DNA of 64,000 nt, taken from positions 99,603-163,602 of the forward strand of contig CALUUK010000004.1 of the NCBI GenBank assembly GCA_944323955.1, given 5' to 3'. Numbering within the stretch: position 1 is the first letter of the stretch; each line of letters opens with the position of its first letter. Source of the DNA: Candidatus Gastranaerophilales bacterium. Lineage in GTDB: Bacteria; Cyanobacteriota; Vampirovibrionia; Gastranaerophilales; Gastranaerophilaceae. The notes below the pieces were generated by a model. That model had not been told where the DNA came from, searched no databases, and saw only the letters and a program-made list of their open reading frames with translations. The position numbers were made by a program, and so were the translations under genes. This document shows positions 46,122 to 53,755 of the stretch, piece by piece.

Positions 46122-46627
46122 ATATTGAAAAACTCGCAAAGCACTTAAAAGAATTTACATTAGATGAAATTGAAATGATTACTGAATGCGATTGCAAAAC
46201 AGAACTTGAACACCTTTTGTACGAGCGTAAAATAGTTTTTGAACAGGGTTTGTATAAATATGTAGAAATTTCTAAAGAAAAAACTTTCGAATTGTATCCA
46301 AAACCAGAATTAAAAATGAACAAAAAAGTTTTATTTCAAGATGTTGCATTGAGTTACATTACAAATAAAAAATTAACAAAGAATACTCTTAAGGGTTACA
46401 AATCACAGTTAAAATACAATATTTTGCCGTATTTTGGTGAAATTCAAATCAATAAAATCTCGTACAAAATGATTGTTGATTTTATGCAGAAAATGAAAGA
46501 AAAATACAAACCAAAAACAGCAAGCAATGGCGTCACATTACTTGGAAGCATTTTGAAATATGCATTTGAGCAAGGCTTAATCAAGCACAATCCGTATTAT
46601 GGTGTTAAAAATTCAATGTGCAAATAA
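46118..46627 (+). CDS. Tyrosine-recombinase core-binding (SAM-like) domain protein lacking a catalytic domain, 169 aa
   Basis: ATGA overlap with the ATPase gene. Residues about 68-165 (VLFQDVALSYITNKKLTKNTL..., GEIQINKISYKMIVDFMQKMK, ILKYAFEQGLIKHNPYYG) match the N-terminal SAM-like arm of phage integrases, ending where the catalytic R...HRH...Y domain should begin. An N-terminal 55-residue part is unrelated. So it binds DNA but cannot itself recombine. No frame remnants of a catalytic domain follow; the next gene has its own SD. Probably a DNA-binding accessory factor. Confidence 0.7.
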   Translation: MNIEKLAKHLKEFTLDEIEMITECDCKTELEHLLYERKIVFEQGLYKYVEISKEKTFELYPKPELKMNKKVLFQDVALSYITNKKLTKNTLKGYKSQLKYNILPYFGEIQINKISYKMIVDFMQKMKEKYKPKTASNGVTLLGSILKYAFEQGLIKHNPYYGVKNSMCK

Positions 46628-46636
46628 GGAGTTAAT

Positions 46637-47050
46637 ATGACTAAAATGAAAGATTACAAACCGGCTGAAAAGATGTATGTTTATGACAAAATTCCTCTTG
46701 AAGAAATTGGAGCTAAATTAAACATATCTCGCAGGACTTTGTTTTACTGGAAAAAGAAATACGAATGGGATAGGAAAAGATTTGAGGCAGAACGTAATCA
46801 AGAAATTTTTAGCGAAGAGCTTTTGGAATTTGCAAGAACACTAATGCAAAAGATATCAAAAGATATTGACAACAAAACTCCAACTTCGCAATCTGAAATT
46901 TATTCGCTAATGAAGATTTTGAAAAATATTTCACAAGTTAAACAATATGAAAATTCTAACCAAAAATCTAAACAATCAAAACCAACAGGGCAACTGACTC
47001 CTGAAATTATTGAACAGATTGAAAGAGAAGTGTTGGGATTGAATTTATAA
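46637..47050 (+). CDS. HTH protein resembling phage terminase small subunit (DUF1804-like), 137 aa
   Basis: AAGGAG precedes the start. Residues 8-50 form an HTH (AEKMYVYDKIPLEEIGAKLNISRRTLFYWKKKYEWDRKR), then a coil and a Gln/Lys-rich tail. Small terminase/DUF1804-like proteins of Mu-like phages have this layout. Last gene of the transposition operon. No phage structural gene is in the window, so packaging is unlikely; a regulatory or end-binding role is possible. Confidence 0.65.
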   Translation: MTKMKDYKPAEKMYVYDKIPLEEIGAKLNISRRTLFYWKKKYEWDRKRFEAERNQEIFSEELLEFARTLMQKISKDIDNKTPTSQSEIYSLMKILKNISQVKQYENSNQKSKQSKPTGQLTPEIIEQIEREVLGLNL

Positions 47051-47086
47051 TTTTATGTTAGAATAAGTGTATCATATGGAGGTTAT

Positions 47087-47923
47087 ATGAATATTAATAA
47101 ACGAACTATTATTTTCATAAGTATATTATTTATCATATCTATGCTTGTTTTTCTTCTTACTAAAAATTATTTTCCTACAACCTCAAACATATTTATTGCA
47201 ATTTTTACAAGTGCATTTATTGTTATATGCACATCATTGATAAACTATTGGCATGAAAAAGAAACCTTTTTAAATAATTTATTTTTCACAGGATTGTATT
47301 TAAATTCTAGTATGGAACAGATACGACAGCTCATTGTTCATTTAGATGAAAATTCTGATTTAAAAAAGGTTGAACAAAATTTAAGTATGCATTCAAATAT
47401 AATTAAAAACATAATTACAACTACTAATTTTGCACAATACTCTCCCTTTTGGGAGAATTCTAAAGAAGCGAAGCTAGTTACTAAAATTCATTCTCTATAT
47501 TTACAAATAGAGCAAACTATCCTTCCGCAAATTACATATATTACAATTGCAAAAAATGAAATCGAAATTATAGAATTAAAACAGCAAAAAATTATACACC
47601 CATGTGCTTGTTGTAATATTCTTCCTGAATCAAGACCAAACCCACAAGATTGTCAAAATCTTAAAATCTATAATGATAATATTACACTTTTACAAGGAAA
47701 ATTATTACAACAAAAAACATATACGAATAATTTAATCAAATCGCTTTATTCTCTTATTGATAATATACAAATAGATTATATTCGCACAATGGATAATATT
47801 CATAGTATTTCTAAAAACAAAGTAAGATGGGATGAAGCTTTAACTGCCAATAAAGAAAATATTTCTAAGACAATTCCTGAATTTGTAAAAAATCAAATAT
47901 GCAAGGATGACGATGCTCTTTAA
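47087..47923 (+). CDS. Two-transmembrane protein with coiled cytoplasmic domain, 278 aa, unknown cargo
   Basis: Two hydrophobic helices at residues about 7-25 and 35-53 (TIIFISILFIISMLVFLLT; IFIAIFTSAFIVICTSL), then 220 residues of mostly helix with a Cys cluster (HPCACCNILPESRPN). GGAGG 5 bases before the ATG. Convergent with Nmad3 (4-bp overlap). Resembles membrane effectors of defence systems in layout only; no family recognised. Confidence 0.6.
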   Translation: MNINKRTIIFISILFIISMLVFLLTKNYFPTTSNIFIAIFTSAFIVICTSLINYWHEKETFLNNLFFTGLYLNSSMEQIRQLIVHLDENSDLKKVEQNLSMHSNIIKNIITTTNFAQYSPFWENSKEAKLVTKIHSLYLQIEQTILPQITYITIAKNEIEIIELKQQKIIHPCACCNILPESRPNPQDCQNLKIYNDNITLLQGKLLQQKTYTNNLIKSLYSLIDNIQIDYIRTMDNIHSISKNKVRWDEALTANKENISKTIPEFVKNQICKDDDAL

Positions 47924-48747
47924 TTGTTTAAGCATAAAAGGTTCTCTTTTATTAATTCAATAGCCCATTTTTCAACATCTTTATTTTCGCTTATTATAAA
48001 TTCTTGCCCGCGACAAACACTTTTAAGTTGGCAAAATTTTTTATTCAATTCTACCCAACGATTTTTATTTGCGTGATATGTCATTCTTATATTCAAGAAG
48101 CATTTTGGAAGTTGCCAAATTGATTTATTCTCATTTGGTTTTGTTAAGGTTGTACTTTCTGAAAACTTCAATCTTCCACACCCTCTTATGTCAGAATCTT
48201 CTAATAATTTTGTATCTGCGACAAATAATAAGTTCGTTTTCTGATATTCAGTTGATGTATAGGCAATATGTGGATGTGTTTTTGTAAGTTGTAACGCTTC
48301 CTCCATATCTTGCGAATTGTTTAAATCTAAAATTCTACCGATTTTAAAATAAGCATATATGCAATGATTGCCTGTTTTATCTTGTGTACTAAATTTATAT
48401 GTCTTAATATCAAATTCTCTGAACCAACCGAAGAATAATAATAAATCTCCGACTTGTACATTATTATTTAATAAATGCTGCGCTGCTTTTGAGCATTGTC
48501 CGAACAGCCCACTTTCTATATCGGGGTCTAAATGACAAGTAATTATCTTTTTACCGTTTAATTTAGGTTTAATTTTACTTTTTTCAAAAATTTCGCCAAC
48601 ATTATATCCACAAATTTCAACATCATTATATCTTAATTCTGTATGCTCATCAGGGATTGGTAAAGAAACCAATTTATTTCCGATAATAAAACTTGGGCAT
48701 CCACCCGATGCACTATCAAAACCTTTTCTACTTAATATAATTTTCAT
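47920..48747 (-). CDS. Nmad3-family protein (nucleotide-modification-associated domain 3), 275 aa
   Basis: N-terminus MKIILSRKGFDSASGGCPS and LVSLPIPDEH are hallmark Nmad3 segments as I know the family; later LLLFFGWFREFD and HPHIAYTS. Nmad proteins are predicted partners of DNA/nucleotide modification systems. ATG 48747 preferred over a TTG two codons earlier, with AAGG upstream. Last gene of the DpnII-type operon, overlapping the previous by 20 bp. Confidence 0.75.
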   Translation of the reverse strand: MKIILSRKGFDSASGGCPSFIIGNKLVSLPIPDEHTELRYNDVEICGYNVGEIFEKSKIKPKLNGKKIITCHLDPDIESGLFGQCSKAAQHLLNNNVQVGDLLLFFGWFREFDIKTYKFSTQDKTGNHCIYAYFKIGRILDLNNSQDMEEALQLTKTHPHIAYTSTEYQKTNLLFVADTKLLEDSDIRGCGRLKFSESTTLTKPNENKSIWQLPKCFLNIRMTYHANKNRWVELNKKFCQLKSVCRGQEFIISENKDVEKWAIELIKENLLCLNN

Positions 48748-49519
48748 CCTCAAACCTTATTTTTGAAATTCGAATATTCCTTTTTCTTAAAAATTCCATC
48801 TGATTTTTATAGAACACAAACCAATCTGCCACTAATTGTGGACGTGGATCTTTTGTAAATGTCAAATCATTTTGCAAAAATAATTTTATCTCCGAATAGT
48901 CCTCCAGAACCAAATCTTGAAGTAAAAAGAAATCCACAAAGCCTTTAAAATCCACAAATAAGTCAAAAAATGCAGAGTTTTCCTTTAATGTTATGCCTAA
49001 AGGATTATCAAAATCACTATTATAATATCTTCTAATACATTCAAGTGTCAAATCAAAACGGTCTTTAATAAAACGATTAATTCCTCTTTGACAGTTTATT
49101 GAAATTTCTTTGTTTACTTTAGGGAAAATCATGCAACCGCCAATCGTATATGATTTTCTTAAATAATTTTCTCTAAATTCTTTATAATTTTGAGTTTTTT
49201 CAATTTCAGTTTTAATTTGTTCAATAAAAAGTTTTATTCGGGTATTGTGAAGATATACATTAATAATAGAGTCACTGCCAAAATTAAAATTTTGCCATGT
49301 CAGGTAATCGTTTTGGGCTTCACCATTTTGTAAATCTAAAAAATCGCCATTGGGTAGTCTTTTACTCCATAATAGTTTATGATAATTTCTTAATGTTGGG
49401 CTTTTAGAATCAGGATCTGCACTTCCGCAACCTAGCCCATCACAATTCTGCCAAAAATTATCCCAATAATGAGGCGTATCAGATGTAAAATCAAAAGTTG
49501 TATCAATAAAAGATTCCAT
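48728..49519 (-). CDS. Uncharacterised protein (DUF6994-like), 263 aa
   Basis: DFTSDTPHYWDNFWQ, GCGSADPDSKSPTLRNYHKLLWSKRLPNGD and later DPRPQLVADWFVFYKN match a family of unknown function I recall as DUF6994; name moderately sure. No catalytic triad apparent. ATG 49519 with AAGG upstream (a TTG precedes it). In the same operon as DpnII R-M genes and Nmad3, 8 bp after the nuclease gene. Confidence 0.6.
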   Translation of the reverse strand: MESFIDTTFDFTSDTPHYWDNFWQNCDGLGCGSADPDSKSPTLRNYHKLLWSKRLPNGDFLDLQNGEAQNDYLTWQNFNFGSDSIINVYLHNTRIKLFIEQIKTEIEKTQNYKEFRENYLRKSYTIGGCMIFPKVNKEISINCQRGINRFIKDRFDLTLECIRRYYNSDFDNPLGITLKENSAFFDLFVDFKGFVDFFLLQDLVLEDYSEIKLFLQNDLTFTKDPRPQLVADWFVFYKNQMEFLRKRNIRISKIRFEDENYIK

Positions 49520-49527
49520 CAAATACC

Positions 49528-50385
49528 TTATCTTAAATTTTGTAATATACCATCTTCTAAATCCTGAATATTATAAACTGTATCCAAAACATCAAAAGTT
49601 TCTTCAAGATTGTTTCTTGCACTATTCCAACCGCAGCCGTCAGTAAACCAAATAAAAGTTACACCATCTATTGTTGCAACTTCTTGCGCTAGGGTTTTAT
49701 AGCTTCTTGCGGTTTCATTAAGTTTTGAACCGCCACTTGAGTAGAAATTTGTTTCGATTACATAAATTTGATTATCTGTTTTAATCACAAAATCAAAACG
49801 TTTTTCCATTTTGCCTTGATTAGAGATAGCAGAAAGATTAACACTCCACTTTTGTTCAATTTCGTGGATATACATTTCTTTGAAATAGTTTTTATCTTTA
49901 ACAAATCCTGCTTTTTGAATGTAATCTTCAACGAGATTTTCCATCAAATGTCCGCCACGATTTTTACGACCGTTACTGTCTAATCCTGTTTCAACACCTG
50001 TTGCATAATCAACTAAATTGCTTACAATATGATTTTCCAGCAAATCAAACAATTTAGTTTTTCTCATAAACATTTTATAATCATCTATGCTGTAGTTTTG
50101 TTTTCTAAAAGAAAAATTATATTCTCCATCAGCATCTGTAACAGAAATTTCGTTAGAACGAACCGCCAAGAGCAAAGGAATACATTTTAAAGTTTCAGGA
50201 TATTTAGTGATAATATCTTCAAAATCTTTTTCAATGTTTTTTGAGCCAACTAGTGAATTTAAAATATTTAATTCAACTTTAATATCATCAACATTGTTAT
50301 TTACTTTATCAAAATCTACATAGTAACAATAATCTGCAATACAAGGTCTAAATGTAGACAACCACTTTTTAAAATCTCTTTTCAT
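49528..50385 (-). CDS. DpnII/MboI-type restriction endonuclease (GATC), 285 aa
   Basis: Start ATG 50385, preceded by GAGGAGAA; the frame remains open upstream but overlaps the previous gene. Characteristic stretches of DpnII/MboI nucleases: VDYATGVETGLDSNGRKNRGG, and the catalytic core KRFDFVIKTDNQIYVIETNFYSSGGSKLNETARSYK, then FIWFTDGCGW. Cuts unmethylated GATC. Partner methylases lie upstream in the operon. Confidence 0.92.
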   Translation of the reverse strand: MKRDFKKWLSTFRPCIADYCYYVDFDKVNNNVDDIKVELNILNSLVGSKNIEKDFEDIITKYPETLKCIPLLLAVRSNEISVTDADGEYNFSFRKQNYSIDDYKMFMRKTKLFDLLENHIVSNLVDYATGVETGLDSNGRKNRGGHLMENLVEDYIQKAGFVKDKNYFKEMYIHEIEQKWSVNLSAISNQGKMEKRFDFVIKTDNQIYVIETNFYSSGGSKLNETARSYKTLAQEVATIDGVTFIWFTDGCGWNSARNNLEETFDVLDTVYNIQDLEDGILQNLR

Positions 50386-50392
50386 TTCTCCT

Positions 50393-50950
50393 CTATCTTC
50401 CTCGAAAAGTAGCTGTTGAAACCATTTTCCATATACTTCCATCACAATTTTTAAGTGTTTCCAAAAGTTTTTTAAACATATAAGCATCTTCTCGATTTGT
50501 TTTTTCTTGCAACATAAGCAACTTTGCAAGAACAATTAAAAATTTTATACTATATTCTCCATCGTTATTAAGTGTCAAATATTCAGAACAATTGTTTTCA
50601 AAATCTTTCAATAAAAAATTAAGATTTAAAACCTCTTCTCTTTGTTCTATTGATTTTATTGGAATAGTATTGTTCCACATTTCAACTAACATATCGAGAA
50701 AAGCTTTTGTCTTTTCTTTATCTTGATACATTTTTATTAGTATATCTACAGCCCAGTGGATATGTTTTGGTGTTCTTATTGACGACCATCTAGAATCTTC
50801 TAATTGACGATATTTTATAAGAATATCATATTGACTTAAATTACCTTGATAAACAGCAACAATATATTTACCATTTATTCTTTCTGCCCATATTGGAACA
50901 AGAGACCCTCTTGTCATAGTTTTAATTAAATCATTTAAATCTATAACCAT
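50393..50950 (-). CDS. Hypothetical protein in the DpnII-type operon, 185 aa
   Basis: All-helical C-terminal half after an N-terminal beta portion (LVPIWAERINGKYIVAVYQGN). No motif recognised. Located between the Dam-type methylase (5 bp) and endonuclease (7 bp) genes, so cotranscribed. It could be a controller or accessory subunit; not predictable. No HTH seen. Confidence 0.6.
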   Translation of the reverse strand: MVIDLNDLIKTMTRGSLVPIWAERINGKYIVAVYQGNLSQYDILIKYRQLEDSRWSSIRTPKHIHWAVDILIKMYQDKEKTKAFLDMLVEMWNNTIPIKSIEQREEVLNLNFLLKDFENNCSEYLTLNNDGEYSIKFLIVLAKLLMLQEKTNREDAYMFKKLLETLKNCDGSIWKMVSTATFRGR

Positions 50951-50955
50951 TGTAA

Positions 50956-51795
50956 TTAATAATTCCTCACTAAAACTTCTGTAATTTTGCCTCTGCCGTC
51001 TGCATTTGCATTGATTTGGCGAGAAGCAAAAACTTTTTTAATTTCATAATTTGCATATAATTCATTTACTAATTTAGTATCTGAATTTGAAAGTATAAAT
51101 TTAACACCCATTGAATCCAATTCATCGCAAACATCACGCAGTTTGAATTGCATATCAATATCAAAACCATCTTTTGTATATGATGTGAAACTTGAAGTCT
51201 CGTTCAATGGCACATAAGGAGGATCAAAATAAACAAAATCGTCTTTTTGAACTTTAGCTAAAATATCTGAAAAATCTGCACACTTAATTTCTGTCTTTTT
51301 TAGAAGTTCAGAGCAATTCAAAAGATTGTTTTCATCAATAATTCGAGGATTCTTGTAGTGTCCAAAGGGAACATTAAATTGTCCTTGAGAATTTACTCTA
51401 TACATTCCGTTAAAACAGGTTCTATTTAAATAAATAAAACGACTTGCTCTTTCTATATTTGAAAATTCTGCATATTTTTCAGTTCTATCAATATTTCGAA
51501 TTTCTAAAAAATATTCTTTTGAAACTTTGTGCTTGCTTAAATCATCAATAAGTTCATAAACATTATCTCTAACAATCGAATAAAGGTTAATTAACTCCTC
51601 ATTCATATCGGAAATATAAGCATTTTCCGGTTGTAATTCAAAAAATAAAGCCCCGCCGCCAATAAAAGGCTCAAAATAACGGTTGTAAGATTTTGGCATG
51701 TTTTTAATTAGTTCAAACATAAGCTGACGCTTCCCGCCAACCCATTTGACGATCGGGTATGTTTCGTTTTTTAATTGTTCTAAAACTACTGCCAT
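50956..51795 (-). CDS. Dam-family N6-adenine methyltransferase (M.DpnII-like, DpnM)
   Basis: 279 aa. Alpha-class amino-MTase order: AdoMet-binding VKWVGGKRQL and FEPFIGGGALFFEL, then catalytic FVYFDPPYVPL (DPPY), and NTTC-side ADGRGKITEVLVRNY. Methylates adenine of GATC in double-stranded DNA, protecting it from the co-encoded nuclease. Overlaps the beta-class methylase gene by 10 bp. Confidence 0.94.
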   Translation of the reverse strand: MAVVLEQLKNETYPIVKWVGGKRQLMFELIKNMPKSYNRYFEPFIGGGALFFELQPENAYISDMNEELINLYSIVRDNVYELIDDLSKHKVSKEYFLEIRNIDRTEKYAEFSNIERASRFIYLNRTCFNGMYRVNSQGQFNVPFGHYKNPRIIDENNLLNCSELLKKTEIKCADFSDILAKVQKDDFVYFDPPYVPLNETSSFTSYTKDGFDIDMQFKLRDVCDELDSMGVKFILSNSDTKLVNELYANYEIKKVFASRQINANADGRGKITEVLVRNY

Positions 51796-52589
51796 GCTTT
51801 ATCTTTCTTTGAAAATAGTTGCTCAAACCTTTTAACAGAAAGGTCTAAGTATTCTTTTTCTAAGTCTATTCCAATAAATTTCCTACCTAACTCTAATGCC
51901 ATTATACCAGTAGTTGAGCTTCCTGTGAATGGATCGAGTATTAAATCGCTTTTATTAGTTGACGCAAGGATTATGCGTCTTAACAATTCTAAAGGTTTTT
52001 GAGTTGGGTGCTTGCCGAATTCTTTTTCTGAAGGTTTTGGAGTGTCTATTTGCCAAACCGAACGCATTTGTTTGTTTGGCTTTTTAAGAATATCATCGCC
52101 CCAATCTCCATTTTTCATTGCTTCGTAATTAAAAGTATGCTTGCCTTTTGGGTCTTTTCTTGCCCATAGTAAAGTTTCATGACTTGCCGTAAAATATCTG
52201 CAACTCATATTCGGAGAGGCATTTGGCTTAAACCAACAGATGTCATTTAAAATTTTAAAACCGGATTTTTGCAAAACAAAACCACAGGCATAGATTGAAT
52301 GATAAGTTCCTGATATCCAGATTGTACCGTTGGGTTTTAAAACTCTTTTGCAAGCGTTAATCCAACTAGCGTGAAATTCAAAATCTTCGTCCAAGCCTTT
52401 ACTTTCATCCCATTTTCCTTTGTTGACAGAAACAACTTTGCCGGATTGGCAGGTTATTCCACCATTAGAAAGCATATATGGCGGGTCTGCAAAAATCATG
52501 TCAATAGATTCAGGAGTTGCTCTGTTTAAAATTTCAATACAATCACCCTGAAATAAAGTTATATCGTCTTTTTCATAAAACTTTTGCAT
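51786..52589 (-). CDS. Beta-class adenine methyltransferase (DpnA-like)
   Basis: 267 aa. DPPY comes first (MIFADPPYMLSNGG) and the AdoMet-binding motif late (ILDPFTGSSTTGIMALELGRKFIGID), the beta-class order. In DpnII systems the second enzyme DpnA methylates GATC also in single-stranded DNA, protecting incoming plasmids. First gene of the leftward six-gene operon; divergent from hamA with a 140-bp gap. Confidence 0.92.
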   Translation of the reverse strand: MQKFYEKDDITLFQGDCIEILNRATPESIDMIFADPPYMLSNGGITCQSGKVVSVNKGKWDESKGLDEDFEFHASWINACKRVLKPNGTIWISGTYHSIYACGFVLQKSGFKILNDICWFKPNASPNMSCRYFTASHETLLWARKDPKGKHTFNYEAMKNGDWGDDILKKPNKQMRSVWQIDTPKPSEKEFGKHPTQKPLELLRRIILASTNKSDLILDPFTGSSTTGIMALELGRKFIGIDLEKEYLDLSVKRFEQLFSKKDKAWQ

Positions 52590-52729
52590 GGGTTAATTAT
52601 AATATAAAAATCACAATATTGCTTTAAATATAAAAGTTATACTTAAACAAAATTTTTTATAATTTTTTGTAACAAAGCTGCAGTAAATGTATTGTTATGA
52701 TAAAATTATAATAATTTAAGAGTAGTGAG

Positions 52730-53755
52730 ATGAGTAATTTAGAAAATGAAATTGATATTTTAAATAAATATATTCCTAATCTATTGAAACGTTCAGATTA
52801 TGAAAACTCCTTGCATAATTGTATCGACAATGCTTTTAAAATACATGAATCAAAAGATTGTAAAACTATAGAAAATACAAAAACGGTAACTCATTGTTAT
52901 TTTTTACTACCTAATCAACAAAATTCTGATTGTGGTTATGAAGATTTAGCAAAAAGAATGCTTTATTCATTGGTAAATTACATTATTCCAAGAAGTAAAA
53001 TACAAGCGACTAATGGTGAGTCAGAAGAACTTATTAAACTATTTGAAGAGGCAAAAAAGAAACTTATTGATTATTGGATTTACAAAAAAGCCTTATGTGA
53101 TAAAGGTGAAATAACACCAGAAGATTGCCGTAGAAGTGGCGAGGAAGGTGAAATATTATTATTTTTATTAGCAGAACAAATCTTGAAATTACCGCAAGCA
53201 ATATGTAAAATGAGCCTTAAAACAAGTAATAATATGCCAATACATGGAAGCGATGGCATTCATATCGGTTTAACAGAGGATTTACAGAAATTGGCTTTGC
53301 ATTATGGTGAAGCAAAGATATATGCCAATATATCAGACGCTATTAAAAATTGTATTGAAAGTATTGAGCCTTACTTAACAAGAAGTGATGACGGCACAGA
53401 CTTAAATCTATTAAATACCTATTGTGATTTTGGGAATAGTGATTATGAAATTGCTTTAAAAGAAAAATTAAAAAATTATTTTGACCCAGAACATAGAAAA
53501 AACAAATTATTTACAAAAGTTAGAGGAATTTGCTTAATAGGTTTCAATGATAACAATATTTATGATTATAACAACATACAAGAAACTGCAAGAAAAGCTA
53601 CAGAAGCAGCTTCTCAATGGATGCAAAAATTTTCAGAGAAGGTTAATGAACATAAACTGGAAAACATTGTCATAAATGTATTTTTCATTCCAATGTCTAG
53701 CGTAGATAAATTTCGAACAACTTTCGCTAAGATAGTGGGAGGTGAAAATTTATGA
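52730..53755 (+). CDS. hamA: HamA (DUF1837), Hachiman nuclease
   Basis: 341 aa. C-terminal DUF1837/HamA domain with a PD-(D/E)xK-type core: acidic SGEEGEILLFLLAEQIL (Glu138/139), HGSDGIHIG (Asp175) and LHYGEAKIY (Glu194, Lys196). In Hachiman, HamA is the nuclease held by the HamB helicase until phage-damaged DNA is sensed. Start has GTGAG upstream. Overlaps hamB by 4 bp (ATGA). Confidence 0.88.
   Translation: MSNLENEIDILNKYIPNLLKRSDYENSLHNCIDNAFKIHESKDCKTIENTKTVTHCYFLLPNQQNSDCGYEDLAKRMLYSLVNYIIPRSKIQATNGESEELIKLFEEAKKKLIDYWIYKKALCDKGEITPEDCRRSGEEGEILLFLLAEQILKLPQAICKMSLKTSNNMPIHGSDGIHIGLTEDLQKLALHYGEAKIYANISDAIKNCIESIEPYLTRSDDGTDLNLLNTYCDFGNSDYEIALKEKLKNYFDPEHRKNKLFTKVRGICLIGFNDNNIYDYNNIQETARKATEAASQWMQKFSEKVNEHKLENIVINVFFIPMSSVDKFRTTFAKIVGGENL

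Noticed and set aside
50386..50535. Upstream extension of the DpnII nuclease
   Set aside because: It overlaps the coding end of the previous gene in another frame; GAGGAGAA and the family N-terminus support ATG 50385.
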